Positions 52,187-61,230 of a stretch of DNA of 64,000 nt are shown here, in pieces. The notes beneath the pieces are model-generated. The model did no database searches. It was not told where the DNA came from and saw nothing but the letters and a program-made list of their open reading frames with translations. Each line of letters starts with the position of its first letter. Positions within the stretch are counted from its first letter, which is position 1. A program made the position numbers and the translations under genes. Origin of the DNA: Methylorubrum sp. B1-46 (lineage in GTDB: Bacteria > Pseudomonadota > Alphaproteobacteria > Rhizobiales > Beijerinckiaceae); assembly GCF_021117295.1 (NCBI RefSeq), contig NZ_CP088247.1, forward strand, positions 553,501-617,500. The letters run 5' to 3'.

Positions 52187-53212
52187 ATGTTGCGGCTGCG
52201 AAAGTTCGGTTGTTTCGTGGGTTTCAGCCTCGCCCTTGCTCTGGCTGGCCAAGCACAGGGCGCGGAGGTGAATCTCTACACCACCCGCGAGCCGGGCCTG
52301 ATCCGTCCCCTCCTCGACGCCTACACCGCCAAGAGCGGCGTGACGGTGAACACCGTGTTCGTCGAGAAGGGCTTGGCCGAGCGTATCGCCGCGGAAGGTG
52401 CCCGCAGCAGCGCCGACGTGGTCATGACGGTCGATATCGGCAACCTGATCGAGTTGGTCGACCGCGACCTCGCGCAGCCGGTCCGGTCCTCCGTTCTGGA
52501 GGCGGCTGTTCCCGCGCCCCTGCGTGACGGGGACGGGCGCTGGTTCGCCCTCTCCATGCGCGCCCGCGTGCTTTACGCCGACAAGGCGCTCGGTGACCTG
52601 AACGCGGCGACCTACGAATCGCTCGCTGACCCGAAATGGAAGGGCAAGATCTGCCTCCGGTCGGGACAGCACCCCTACAACACCGCGCTGATCGCGGCCT
52701 TCCTCGTCCGCCACGGCCCGGAGAAGACGGAGAGCTGGCTGCGCGGGCTCAAGGCCAACCTCGCCCGCAAGGCGGCCGGCGGCGACCGGGACGTGGCGCG
52801 CGACATCGCCGCCGACCTCTGCGAGATCGGACTCGCCAACTCCTACTATGTCGGGCTGATGCGCTCGGGCCGCGGCGGACCGGACCAGCAGAAATGGGGC
52901 GAGGCCATCAAGGTCGTGCTGCCGACCTTCGAGGGCGGCGGCACCCACGTGAACGTGTCGGGCGCCATCGTCGCCAAAAACGCGCCGCATCGCGAGGAGG
53001 CGGTCAAGCTCCTCGAATATCTCGTTTCCGACGAGGCGCAGGCGCTCTACGCCAAGGCCGACTTCGAATACCCGGTCAAGGCCGGCGTCGCGGCCGATCC
53101 GATGCTGCAGGCTCTCGGTCCCCTGACCTTCGACACGACGCCGCTCGTCGAGATCGCCCGCAACCGCAAGGCGGCGAGCCTGCTGGCGGACAAGGTCGGC
53201 TTCGACAACTGA
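52187..53212 (+). CDS. fbpA: Iron(III) ABC transporter periplasmic binding protein
   Basis: The 341-residue product has a signal peptide (about 1-25, ending QAQGAEVNLY) and the ferric-binding fold of the FbpA/FutA group. The segment VNLYTTREPGLIRPLLDAY opens it, DIGNLIELVDRDL follows, and the tyrosine-rich NSYYVGLM site carries the expected iron-ligand Tyr pair. The other features fit cluster D binding proteins. GGGGGA lies before the ATG. It sits between the ATPase and permease genes, consistent with one iron-uptake unit. Confidence 0.93.
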   Translation: MLRLRKFGCFVGFSLALALAGQAQGAEVNLYTTREPGLIRPLLDAYTAKSGVTVNTVFVEKGLAERIAAEGARSSADVVMTVDIGNLIELVDRDLAQPVRSSVLEAAVPAPLRDGDGRWFALSMRARVLYADKALGDLNAATYESLADPKWKGKICLRSGQHPYNTALIAAFLVRHGPEKTESWLRGLKANLARKAAGGDRDVARDIAADLCEIGLANSYYVGLMRSGRGGPDQQKWGEAIKVVLPTFEGGGTHVNVSGAIVAKNAPHREEAVKLLEYLVSDEAQALYAKADFEYPVKAGVAADPMLQALGPLTFDTTPLVEIARNRKAASLLADKVGFDN

Positions 53213-53279
53213 CCGCTCTGAACTGATACCGGTCCGTTCCCGAGGCGGCCGGCCGAAGGAACGGACCCAAGACGCATCC

Positions 53280-54932
53280 ATGAAGCCCGCACGTGGCCTC
53301 CTTCATGCTGCGGCGGCGCTGCTGGCCGTCATCCTCCTGGCGCCGGTCGTCTCGCTCGCCGTCGCGGCGGCCGAGGGGACCGGCGAGCTGTGGCCGCATC
53401 TGGCGGCCTACGTCCTGCCCCAGGCGATCCGCGACACCGGCCTGCTGCTCGCCGGCGTCGGACTCCTGGTGATCGGGCTCGGCACCGGAACGGCGTGGCT
53501 CGTCTCGGCCTTCGCCTTCCCCGGCCGCCGGCTCCTCGATGCGGCCCTGCTGCTGCCGCTCGCCGTACCCACCTACGTCGTCGCCTACGCCTATCTCGAC
53601 CTGATGCACCCGCTCGGGCCGGTGCAGAGCGGCCTGCGGGCGCTCCTCGGCCTGTCGAGCCCGCGCGACCTCCGCTTCCCCGATCTGCGCTCGCTGCCGG
53701 GCTGCATCCTGCTCCTCGGCCTCGTTCTCTACCCCTACGTCTACCTGCCGACACGGGCGCTGTTCCTGATGCGGGCGGGGACGCTGCTGGAGGCCGCCCG
53801 GATGCTCGGCGCCGGGCCGGTGCGAACCTTCTTCCGGGTCGCGCTGCCCCTGGCCCGGCCGGCCATCGCCCTCGGCACAGGCCTCGCACTGATGGAGGCG
53901 CTCAACGATGTCGGCGCGGCCGAGTTCCTGGGGGTCCGCACCCTGACGGTGCAGGTCTACGCGACCTGGGTGAACCGCTCGGACCTGCCCGGCGCCGCGC
54001 AGATTGCTCTGGTGATGCTGGTCGGCGTCGTCGGTCTCGTCGCGCTGGAGCGGCTCGCGCGCGGCGGCCGGGGCTATGCCGGCACGGGCCATCGCGACCG
54101 GACGACCGCGCGCCGGGTCCTCTCCGGCTGGCGGGCGGGTCTCGCCCTCACCCTCGGACTCACCCCCGTTCTCCTCGGCTTCGGCCTGCCGGCGGGCTAT
54201 CTCGCCTGCTCCGCCTGGCAGCGGCTGCGGGCCACGGGGCTGCCGGAGACGCTGGCCGCGCAGGCCTTCAACACCGTGCTCTACGCCGGCGCCGCGGCCT
54301 TCGTGACGGTCGCGGTGGGGCTGCTGGTGGCCGCCTCCCCGCACCTGCTGGGGCGGCGAAGCGGGACGGCGCTGATCCGGGCGGCCGGCCTCGGCTACGC
54401 GATGCCCGGTACGGTGCTGGCGGTGGGGCTGCTCGCACCGCTCGCCCTACTCGATACAGGGGTGAGCCATCTGGCCGGCGCGGGGCTCGGCTGGGTTCCG
54501 GCCGTGGGCCTCGGCACGGGCGCGGCGCTCGTCATCGCCTACACGCTGCGCTTTCTCACCATTTCGGTCGGCGCGACGGAAGCGGGTTTCGCCCGCATCC
54601 CCTCGACTCTTCCCGATGCGGCGCGGATGCTGGGGCGTGGGCGTTTCAGCACCTTGCTCGCAGTGCAATTGCCGCTGGCATGGCCCGCCGTCCTGAGCGG
54701 GGCGCTGCTCGCCTTCGTGGATATGGCGAAGGAATTGCCGGTGACGTTGCTGCTGCGACCGCTCAACGTCGAGACCCTGAGCACGCACCTCTACGGCGAG
54801 GCCGCCCGCGGCACCTACGAGGACGGTGCCGCGAGCGCGCTGCTGATCGTCATGACGGGTCTGATCCCCGTCGCGTTGCTGCTGCGCCTCGACCGGGATG
54901 CCGGGCTGCGGCAGCGCCGATCGGACGCCTGA
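53280..54932 (+). CDS. fbpB: Iron(III) ABC transporter fused permease
   Basis: The 550-residue protein holds two binding-protein-dependent permease domains in one chain, about 12 membrane helices in total. Each half has an EAA-type cytosolic loop: EAARMLGAGPVRTFFRVALPLARPAI (about 160-190) and DAARMLGRGRFSTLLAVQLPLAWPAV (about 440-465). This double arrangement is usual for FbpB. It follows fbpA by 67 nt. A perfect hairpin 63 nt after the stop may end the operon. Confidence 0.93.
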   Translation: MKPARGLLHAAAALLAVILLAPVVSLAVAAAEGTGELWPHLAAYVLPQAIRDTGLLLAGVGLLVIGLGTGTAWLVSAFAFPGRRLLDAALLLPLAVPTYVVAYAYLDLMHPLGPVQSGLRALLGLSSPRDLRFPDLRSLPGCILLLGLVLYPYVYLPTRALFLMRAGTLLEAARMLGAGPVRTFFRVALPLARPAIALGTGLALMEALNDVGAAEFLGVRTLTVQVYATWVNRSDLPGAAQIALVMLVGVVGLVALERLARGGRGYAGTGHRDRTTARRVLSGWRAGLALTLGLTPVLLGFGLPAGYLACSAWQRLRATGLPETLAAQAFNTVLYAGAAAFVTVAVGLLVAASPHLLGRRSGTALIRAAGLGYAMPGTVLAVGLLAPLALLDTGVSHLAGAGLGWVPAVGLGTGAALVIAYTLRFLTISVGATEAGFARIPSTLPDAARMLGRGRFSTLLAVQLPLAWPAVLSGALLAFVDMAKELPVTLLLRPLNVETLSTHLYGEAARGTYEDGAASALLIVMTGLIPVALLLRLDRDAGLRQRRSDA

Positions 54933-54995
54933 AGCGGTTTCCGTCTAATACGAGCGGGAAGCGTCTCGTTCAGCCCGCCCGGCGCTTGAAGAAAG

Positions 54996-55017
54996 CCCAT
55001 CGCGCTGGCGCGATGGG
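54996..55017. terminator. Hairpin after fbpB
   Basis: CCCATCGCG and CGCGATGGG form a perfect 9-bp stem with a CTGG tetraloop. There is no T-run. Confidence 0.55.
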
Positions 55018-55091
55018 ATCCCGCCGAGGCTTAACTCCGCTGTCCCGAAGGATCGCCAGACGAAATCAAACAGATCGGCCGCGCCCCGTCC

Positions 55092-55193
55092 TCACATGCC
55101 GCCGAGGAGGACGTTCATCGATCCGACAACGGTCATCACGAGGCCACAGGCGAACACGGCAATCATGGCGTAGGACACGGGCTTCAGCTGCAT
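55092..55193 (-). CDS. Small single-pass membrane peptide (33 aa)
   Basis: AAGGAG lies 10 nt before the ATG of a 33-codon frame whose product begins MQLKPVSYAMIAVFACGLVM and continues TVVGSMNVLLGGM. Most of it is one hydrophobic helix after a basic start (Lys4), as expected for an inner-membrane micropeptide. I recognise no family. Reality is supported by the ribosome site and composition only. Confidence 0.55.
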   Translation of the reverse strand: MQLKPVSYAMIAVFACGLVMTVVGSMNVLLGGM

Positions 55194-55497
55194 GCGCAGT
55201 CAACTCCTTGCGATCATTGACAGCCTCCGGACGAGCCGATCCCACGGCGTGGCGGGGATGGCCGGGAGACGGTGAGAGACAGGTAAGAGGCCAGAATGGC
55301 CCGGCACCTCCATCAACGACGGGGACGCCGGACCATTCCATCAGAAGAGATGAAAAATTGGGTCGAAACGAAGAAGATCGGCTCTAATCGCGAGGATGTG
55401 AGGCTAACGCCGACTCATCTATCGATAAAATTCCGAACGATTTCGGGATTTGCACGATATTACGACAGCCTCACGCCTTACTTCATTCATCGTTGCT
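55194..55497. other. Intergenic region between two minus-strand small genes
   Basis: About 300 bp. The part from 55340 to 55490 is AT-rich compared with its surroundings. I see no supported gene or clear terminator. Confidence 0.4.
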
Positions 55498-55752
55498 TCA
55501 GCAGCGCGGTCCGCCGGCCGTCTGGCCATACTGCTTGACCGGGAAATTCTGCTGGTTCGCGTTACCCTCGGCCGCCGAACTCATCGGGCAGCTCGTGTAC
55601 TTCGGGCTGTCATGGACACCGAGCGAGCCCGTGGTCTCGACGTCGTAGGGCGCGGTCCGACGGCTTTCGTAGTCGAAGGCCATGGCGGATGAGGTCGGGG
55701 CAGCAATGCCGACGATGATGGCGGCAGCAATGGCGAAGGACTTTGTATTCAT
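55498..55752 (-). CDS. Small exported protein (84 aa)
   Basis: The 84-residue product has a signal peptide (MNTKSFAIAAAIIVGIAAPTSSAMA, cleavage about residue 25) and a short mature part with two cysteines (TSCPMSSAAEGNANQQNFP... ending RC). It would be periplasmic. Its upstream region (55753-56028) is AT-rich and probably contains its promoter. No family was recognised; the signal peptide and start codon position make it likely real. Confidence 0.65.
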   Translation of the reverse strand: MNTKSFAIAAAIIVGIAAPTSSAMAFDYESRRTAPYDVETTGSLGVHDSPKYTSCPMSSAAEGNANQQNFPVKQYGQTAGGPRC

Positions 55753-56028
55753 TGAAAGATAATTCTCTTTCTTGCGATTGGTCCGTCAGGAAAAGTGCAC
55801 TTCTCCTTTGGTAGTATTGATATAGACGCTCATTCGTTGGCATGACGTGCCGAGCCACACTCACCGTCAGGGATTAAATTCGGGCCTCGACTTGTCTCGC
55901 ACCTTCCTCATCGGAAGCGGTTGAAGCATCACGGGAAACGGCCTGCTGCGCGTCGCGGACGCAGCACGACCGGCCAGGGCCCCGGCCTCGGTTCGTGACG
56001 ATGTCGCTTTCGATGACCGCGGCGCGGC
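55753..56028. other. Intergenic region upstream of the 84-aa exported protein gene
   Basis: About 275 bp. The left part (55760-55840) is AT-rich and probably holds a promoter (for example TATATCAATACT on the minus strand). No gene is supported. Confidence 0.4.
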
Positions 56029-56754
56029 TCAGCGCCGGTTCGGCAGACGTGTGTCCGTGCTCGTCGGGCCGGGCAGTGCCCTGCGCTCGAGCCCCTTGTG
56101 CAGGTGGACCATCAGAGCGACGCCGAAGAGCGGCGTGATGAGGTTGATGATCGGCACGATCATCAGGCCGGCGAGCAGGCAACCGGCAGCGATCACCGTG
56201 AACCCGTAATGCTCACGCATCGCCCGCGCCTCCGGCAGCGGCCGGAACCGGCCGGCGGCGAGTTCGAAATATTCGCGTCCGAGCAGGTAGGCGTTGGCGC
56301 CGAAGAAGGCGAACAGGTTCACCCCCGGCACGAAGACGAGGATCAGCGCGACGAGATTCACGAGCAGGGCAAGGCCGGCGAAGCGCAGAGCCGAGCCGAG
56401 CGCCTGCCCCCAGGGCAGCGCCCGCCCCGGCGCGTCGGTAGGAAAGTCGCTGTGTTCCACGACCTCGGCGACGTCGTCGAGGAAGAAGCCGGCCACGAGG
56501 ATCGACACCGCGGGCATGATGTAGGCCAAAGCCACGAACAGCCCGGCGCCGGCCAGGAAGAAGGCGAGCGTGTCGAAGAACGGATAATCGGCCGAGATGT
56601 GGTGGCTCGCCTGAAACGCCTGGATCAGGCGCGTCAGTCCGAACCAGACGACCACCAGCAGCCCGACCGTGAGCGCCAGCGACTTGAAGAGGATTCCGCG
56701 CAGGGCGGGCGAGAATACCTGCCGCAGGGCAGCGGCGGCGGCCTTCATGAGCAT
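56029..56754 (-). CDS. EI24/CysZ-like membrane protein
   Basis: The 241-residue product has about four to six membrane segments and the EI24-family layout. An N-terminal helix (FKSLALTVGLLVVVWFGL) is followed by a long helical region (FDTLAFFLAGAGLFVALAYIMPAVSILVAGFFLDDVAEVVE), then LVNLVALILVFVPGVNLFAFFGANAYLLGREYFEL and a final pair. CysZ in E. coli aids sulfate uptake; other members have unknown roles. A sulfate importer begins 6 kb away, but it is not adjacent. The ATG at 56754 has AAGGG 5 nt upstream; the frame is open far upstream but only this part is protein-like. Confidence 0.82.
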   Translation of the reverse strand: MLMKAAAAALRQVFSPALRGILFKSLALTVGLLVVVWFGLTRLIQAFQASHHISADYPFFDTLAFFLAGAGLFVALAYIMPAVSILVAGFFLDDVAEVVEHSDFPTDAPGRALPWGQALGSALRFAGLALLVNLVALILVFVPGVNLFAFFGANAYLLGREYFELAAGRFRPLPEARAMREHYGFTVIAAGCLLAGLMIVPIINLITPLFGVALMVHLHKGLERRALPGPTSTDTRLPNRR

Positions 56755-56916
56755 CGCGCCCTTCAGTCCTTTTCGATGATCTGCCCGCCCAGGCTGGGTT
56801 TTCGCCGCCCTGCTCCCGCGGCGCAAGTGTCGTTTCCGGAGGAATGCCGACAAAGCCGGGCTCTTGAGAGCGATTGACGCGTTGCTCCGGGAACGAGATC
56901 CGCCGGAGCCCCGCGC

Positions 56917-57870
56917 ATGGCACGCCCGTCCCTCCTCCGTCTCCTTCCGCTTGCCGCCCTGCTCGCCGCCACACCCGCCACCGCCCACGAGGTCGGCGCC
57001 TGGGCCGGCGCCAGTTCCGCCCCAGCGGAGCGTTCCGAGGTTGCGGTCGCGGCGCTCGACGGCAAGGCCTACGTCATCGGCGATTACAACGGCGCGACCG
57101 AACTGCTGATCTACGATCTCGCCGCGGACAAGTGGGACAAGGGCGCGCCCTTCCCCTACCCCGTCCACCATACCATGGCGGCGGAGAAGGGCGGTCGGAT
57201 CTACGTCTTCGGCGGTTACGTGAATGGCTGGGAGGCGAGCGACAAGGTTTGGGCCTACGACCCGGCGAGGAACGCCTGGGAGCCCCGTGCGCCGATGCCG
57301 ACCCCGCGGGCGGCCGGCGGAGCGGCCTTGCTCGGGGACAGGATCCACGTGGTCGGCGGCAGCGGTTCGGGGCGCGGCAACGTGCGCAGCCACGAAATCT
57401 ACGATCCGGTCAGTGATCGCTGGAGCAAGGCGGCCGACCTGCCGACGCCCCGCGACCACCTCGCGGTGCAGGCCGTGGAGGGCCGCCTCGTCGCCAGCGG
57501 CGGCCGGATCGACGGCGATTCGGGCAAGAATCTCTCGGCCAACCAGGTCTACGATCCGGCGCGCGACGCCTGGAGCGAGGCGGCGCCCCTGCCGACCGCC
57601 CGCAGCGGCGTCGCCTCCGCCGTGCTCGGCCGCGAGGTCTTCGTCATCGGCGGCGAATCGAACCGCCGAACCTACGACGAGGTCGAAGCCTTCGACCTGC
57701 CGGCCAATCTCTGGCGTGCTCTGGCCCGGCTTCCCACCGCTCGGCACGGTTTCGGCGCCGTGACCTACAAGGGCCGCATCTACACCCTGACCGGGAGTCC
57801 ACGGCCCGGCGGCGACCGATCCAGCACGGTGGAGGTGCTCGACCCGAACGGCACCGCACCCGCACGATGA
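56917..57870 (+). CDS. Exported kelch-repeat protein
   Basis: The 317-residue product has a signal peptide (MARPSLLRLLPLAALLAATPATA, cleavage about 23). The mature part is a series of kelch-type blades with the pattern GGxx...YDP...W...APLPTPR, for example VFGGYVNGWEASDKVWAYDPARNAWEPRAPMPTPR and VIGGESNRRTYDEVEAFDLPANLW. Five to six repeats suggest a closed beta-propeller. It is periplasmic or secreted; function unknown. The flavin amine-oxidase-like gene follows about 75 nt later on the same strand. Confidence 0.85.
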   Translation: MARPSLLRLLPLAALLAATPATAHEVGAWAGASSAPAERSEVAVAALDGKAYVIGDYNGATELLIYDLAADKWDKGAPFPYPVHHTMAAEKGGRIYVFGGYVNGWEASDKVWAYDPARNAWEPRAPMPTPRAAGGAALLGDRIHVVGGSGSGRGNVRSHEIYDPVSDRWSKAADLPTPRDHLAVQAVEGRLVASGGRIDGDSGKNLSANQVYDPARDAWSEAAPLPTARSGVASAVLGREVFVIGGESNRRTYDEVEAFDLPANLWRALARLPTARHGFGAVTYKGRIYTLTGSPRPGGDRSSTVEVLDPNGTAPAR

Positions 57871-57946
57871 GCCATCACGCAGGCGCTTGCCGCGGCCGGG
57901 TCGGCGGACGACATCAGGGCCGCCTTCCCAGATTCGCATCGAGACC

Positions 57947-59281
57947 ATGCTCATCGTCCCCGAGCACGCCCGCTTCCGCCAGACGGTCACGCCGCGCCTC
58001 GCGCCGCTGCCGACAGCCCCCGACGTCATCGTGATCGGTGCGGGCGCGGCCGGCATCGCGTCCGCCCGCCGGCTCACCGAGCGCGGGCTGTCCGTCGCGG
58101 TTCTCGAGGCACGCGACCGGGTCGGCGGGCGAGCGATGACGACCCGGCTGCGGGGCCACGCCGTCGATCTCGGCGCGCACTGGCTGCATGCCGGGCCGAT
58201 CAATCCCCTCGTCGCTCTGGGCAAAGCGCGCGGCGAGCCGCTGCGGCGTGCCCCGCAGCACGAGCATCTCTGGATCGGGCGCCGTCCGGGACGGCCAGCC
58301 GAGGAGGCCGCCTTCTCCCGCGCCTTCGGCGTCGCCGACCGGGCGATCACGCACGCGGCCGCCCGCAGCGAGGACGGGCCGGCGTCGCGCGCCCTGCCCC
58401 GCCATCTCGGCCCCTGGGGCGCGCGCATCGCTCTCGTTCATGCCCTGGTCTCGGGCCGGCCCCTCGACGAGGTCTCGCTGCACGACTGGCCGAGTCTGGA
58501 ATACGGCGACAATTTCTTCATCGCGGGCGGCTATGGCGCCTATCTGGCACGGCTCGCCCTCGGACTGCCGATCCGGCTCGGCTGCCCGGTCACCGGCCTC
58601 GACTGGTCGGGACGGGGTGTGCGGGCGCATTTCGCCGATGGCGGGCAGATCGCGGCGCGGGCCGCCATCGTCACCGTGCCGGTGTTCGTGCTTCAAGAGG
58701 CCTTCCGCTTCGAGCCGCCCCTGCCCGACCGCGCCCGCGAGGCCATCGGTGGTTTCCTCTCGGGCATCTATGAGCACGTCGTGCTGCACTGGCCCTCCGC
58801 CCCGTTCAGCGGATGCGACCGGCTCGCCAGCGTGGTCGGCGGACATTCCAAGCCGCCGGGAATGCTGACGCGGATCGACGGCGCGCCCTTCCACTATCTC
58901 GAGCTGGACACCGCCCTGACGCGCGCCCTCGATGCCGCCGGGGCCGGTCCCGACGGGGCGCGTCGCCTCGCCCGCGCGGTGCTGGCGGAGCATTTCGGCC
59001 GCGGCGCTCTTGCCGACCTCGCGATTCCGGCGGTCACCGCTTGGCGGCACGACCCCTGGTCGCGCGGCTCCTGGGCGGTGGTTCCCCCCGGCCACGCTGC
59101 GGCCCGGACAATGCTCCAGGAACCGGTCGGCGAGCGGATCTGGTTTGCCGGCGAGGCCAATTCCCGTGCGCAATGGGGCACCGCGGGCGGCGCCTACGAA
59201 GAAGGGCTTCGCGCCGCCGACCACGTCGCCGGCACCCTCACCGACGCGGCGTGCCTGCCGGATCGTCGCGCGAGCGCCTGA
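57947..59281 (+). CDS. Flavin amine-oxidase-like protein
   Basis: The 444-residue product has a dinucleotide-binding motif VIVIGAGAAGIASARRLTERGLSVAVLEARDRVGGRAMT (26-64) and a C-terminal FAD motif GERIWFAGEANSRAQWGTAGGAYEEGLRAADHVA, the arrangement of the flavin-containing amine oxidase superfamily. No signal peptide is seen. Amine oxidation, polyamine oxidation or another desaturase-like reaction are possible; the substrate is not predictable. The ATG at 57947 fits the family start. It follows the kelch gene and precedes the cNMP-binding gene by 125 nt. Confidence 0.85.
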   Translation: MLIVPEHARFRQTVTPRLAPLPTAPDVIVIGAGAAGIASARRLTERGLSVAVLEARDRVGGRAMTTRLRGHAVDLGAHWLHAGPINPLVALGKARGEPLRRAPQHEHLWIGRRPGRPAEEAAFSRAFGVADRAITHAAARSEDGPASRALPRHLGPWGARIALVHALVSGRPLDEVSLHDWPSLEYGDNFFIAGGYGAYLARLALGLPIRLGCPVTGLDWSGRGVRAHFADGGQIAARAAIVTVPVFVLQEAFRFEPPLPDRAREAIGGFLSGIYEHVVLHWPSAPFSGCDRLASVVGGHSKPPGMLTRIDGAPFHYLELDTALTRALDAAGAGPDGARRLARAVLAEHFGRGALADLAIPAVTAWRHDPWSRGSWAVVPPGHAAARTMLQEPVGERIWFAGEANSRAQWGTAGGAYEEGLRAADHVAGTLTDAACLPDRRASA

Positions 59282-59406
59282 GCGCTCCCGCACCGCTCCC
59301 CTCCCGCTTCCCCTTGCATCCCCCGCCCGGATGCGCGAACCGCCGGTGCGACAGGCGCGCGCAAGCGCCCGCCGGACCAGGGCCGGCCGAGAGCGGGGGC
59401 ATCACG

Positions 59407-60045
59407 ATGAACTGGGTCGAGGGGATCGGTTATCTGGGGACGGCACTCACCGTCGCCTCCTCGGCGATGGGGACGATGATCCCGCTGCGCATCGTGGCGC
59501 TCTGTGCGAGCTGCGCCGTCATCACCTACGGCTTCCTGATCGGCAGCGTGCCGGTGATGCTGACGGAGGCGATCCAGATCCCGTTCAATGCGTGGCGGCT
59601 CTACGAGATGGTCCGCCTCGTGCGCGAGACCGAGCGGGCGGCCTCCGGCGACCTCTCCCTCGACTGGCTGAAACCCTTCGGCACCCTGCGGCGCTTCCGG
59701 GCCGGCGAGGTGCTGTTCCTCAAGGGCGACCCGGCGCACGAGATGTACCTGATCGAGAGCGGACGCTTCCGGATCGCCGAGCAGGGCCTCGACATCCGGC
59801 CGGGCCAGATCGTCGGCGAACTCGGCATGCTCTCGCCGGGCAACCAACGGACCGGGTCGCTTGCCTGCGTGGAGGCGGGCACCGCGCGCTGCCTGTCCTA
59901 TTCCGAGGTCAAGCAGCTCTATTACCAGAACCCAGAATTCGGCTTCTACTTCCTGAAGCTGACGAGCGAGCGCCTGTTCCAGAGCGCCGCCGAGGCGGCG
60001 GAGACGGCGCGGCCCGCCGCGGCGGCCGGCAGCGACGTGCTGTGA
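59407..60045 (+). CDS. Membrane-anchored cyclic nucleotide-binding protein, Popeye-like layout
   Basis: The 212-residue product has about two to three N-terminal membrane segments (within residues 3-58), a conserved-looking cytosolic link QIPFNAWRLYEMVRLVRETE, and a cNMP-binding domain (about 88-190). The phosphate-binding cassette reads GQIVGELGMLSPGNQRTGSLACVEAG: Gly-Glu-Leu at 137-139 and the key Arg148 are present, so cyclic nucleotide binding is plausible. There is no helix-turn-helix. Topology and order resemble eukaryotic Popeye-domain proteins. Confidence 0.85.
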   Translation: MNWVEGIGYLGTALTVASSAMGTMIPLRIVALCASCAVITYGFLIGSVPVMLTEAIQIPFNAWRLYEMVRLVRETERAASGDLSLDWLKPFGTLRRFRAGEVLFLKGDPAHEMYLIESGRFRIAEQGLDIRPGQIVGELGMLSPGNQRTGSLACVEAGTARCLSYSEVKQLYYQNPEFGFYFLKLTSERLFQSAAEAAETARPAAAAGSDVL

Positions 60046-60051
60046 GATTTC

Positions 60052-60115
60052 GTGTCTCTCACGAGACGCCCGTCGCGCTGTTCTCGCCAGAGCGAGAACG
60101 GTCGTGACCGGGAGT
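60052..60115. repeat. Dispersed repeat family B, copy 2
   Basis: This ~64-bp segment matches 24524-24589 at most positions, in the same orientation. It begins 7 nt after the cNMP-binding gene stop. Confidence 0.65.
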
Positions 60116-60129
60116 TTTGTGAGGCACTC

Positions 60130-60549
60130 TTACCCGGATTGCCGCATGAAGCTCTCCGGCGTGCCGGTGCCGGCTTCGACGAACCGAATGTCGCGCGGCT
60201 CGCGGCGGGGGGTATCGACGGAGAGGAACACCACAGGCTCCTCCAGGATTTCGGGCACCGAATGCACCACGCCGCGCTTGAAGAACACGAGCGTGCCCGG
60301 CCCGACCTCGACCGGCGGCGCATCGCCGAACTGCATCCGGCAGCGCCCGGAGAGCGCGTAGAGATACTCATCGCAGGTGGTGTGATAGTGCGGGGGCGTC
60401 GGCCGGTAGACCCGGAAGACGCGGGCGCTGGCCGTCTCGTCGTCGGTGAACCGGTGATCGGCGACCATCGTCGTCGCTGTCTCGGGCAGACGACGCACGC
60501 TCTCGGCCACGTCGAACACCCCGTGGCCGGCTGCCTGCTCCTCGTCCAT
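60130..60549 (-). CDS. Cupin domain protein
   Basis: The 139-residue product is a single cupin barrel. Motif 1 reads PPHYHTTCDEYLYALSGRCRMQFGD and carries the His-x-His pair plus Glu needed for metal binding; motif 2 reads PGTLVFFKRGVVHSVP with the last His. It could be a dioxygenase, isomerase or sensor; the fold alone does not tell. The ATG at 60549 fits. It is a minus-strand gene between two plus-strand small genes. Confidence 0.85.
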   Translation of the reverse strand: MDEEQAAGHGVFDVAESVRRLPETATTMVADHRFTDDETASARVFRVYRPTPPHYHTTCDEYLYALSGRCRMQFGDAPPVEVGPGTLVFFKRGVVHSVPEILEEPVVFLSVDTPRREPRDIRFVEAGTGTPESFMRQSG

Positions 60550-60703
60550 GGGCCCATGCTCCGTCTCGTTGAGCCAGAACTATGCCGGCGCGACGGAGCG
60601 GTGCACAGGGGTCGCCCCCCCAAGCGTTTCATCACAGGACGGAAAATGTTAGGGAACGCGGTGCCGCACAGGTCGCGGCCGGGACATCGATGACCCTGAG
60701 ACG

Positions 60704-60907
60704 ATGCGGGGATACGAGGGAAACGCCCAGGTGATGGCGGATGTCGCCGCCGTGATCGAGCAGGCGCAGCGCGAGGGTCGCGATCTCGCGACGGCCTTGC
60801 GCATCGCCCGGGTGACGCTCGCCTATGTCAGCGGCCCCGAGCCCGAGCCCGATCAGGCTCGCGCCCTGGAAGCGCTCGACCGGCAGCTCCGCTCGCTCGC
60901 GGATTAA
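60704..60907 (+). CDS. Small hypothetical protein (67 aa)
   Basis: The product (MRGYEGNAQVMADVAAVIEQ...) is an acidic, mainly helical soluble protein. A later in-frame ATG at 60734 would give 57 residues. A family A repeat follows 1 nt after its stop. No family is recognised; balanced composition and the repeat at its end support reality. Confidence 0.55.
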   Translation: MRGYEGNAQVMADVAAVIEQAQREGRDLATALRIARVTLAYVSGPEPEPDQARALEALDRQLRSLAD

Positions 60908-60908
60908 A

Positions 60909-60954
60909 GCATCGTCCCGAAAGGTGGCCACCGGCTTTCGGAAAAAGACGATGC
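60909..60954. repeat. Dispersed palindromic repeat family A, copy 4 (inverted)
   Basis: This copy is in the reverse orientation to copies at 24691 and 46863. Outer arms are GCATCGTC / GACGATGC, inner arms CCGAAAG / CTTTCGG. It directly follows the 67-aa gene. A shorter palindrome (CATCGTTCGGCACGATG, 61021-61037) lies 67 nt further. Confidence 0.8.
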
Positions 60955-61039
60955 AAGGACAATGCTCCAGAGACCGTCCGTGAGGGCGCGGCACAGATCG
61001 TCTCTCAAAAAGACCGGCGCCATCGTTCGGCACGATGCC

Positions 61040-61153
61040 CTATCCGGCGGCCTGCACGAGCAGAGTCACGGCCCCGAACAGCAGCACGGCAAGCACTGCC
61101 ACCGCCATCAGGATCAGGGCCGCCCGCGACTCGCGTAGCTCTTGGTTGTCCAT
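61040..61153 (-). CDS. Small single-pass membrane peptide (37 aa)
   Basis: A 37-codon frame encodes a charged N-terminus (MDNQELRESR) and one membrane helix (AALILMAVAVLAVLLFGAVTLLVQAA). The topology looks like an inner-membrane micropeptide with cytosolic N-terminus. No good Shine-Dalgarno is visible, so evidence is from composition alone. Confidence 0.5.
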   Translation of the reverse strand: MDNQELRESRAALILMAVAVLAVLLFGAVTLLVQAAG

Positions 61154-61230
61154 GGCCAGAGCTTAAGCGATGCCACCGACCGAGCATAGCGCGGCGGATG
61201 GGTTCGTTGATTTGCCGCGGCCCGGCCGCC

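Noticed and set aside
56760..58428. Upstream extension of the EI24-like gene to 799 codons
   Set aside because: The extension is antisense to the kelch and flavin genes and low-complexity; the true start at 56754 has AAGGG 5 nt upstream.
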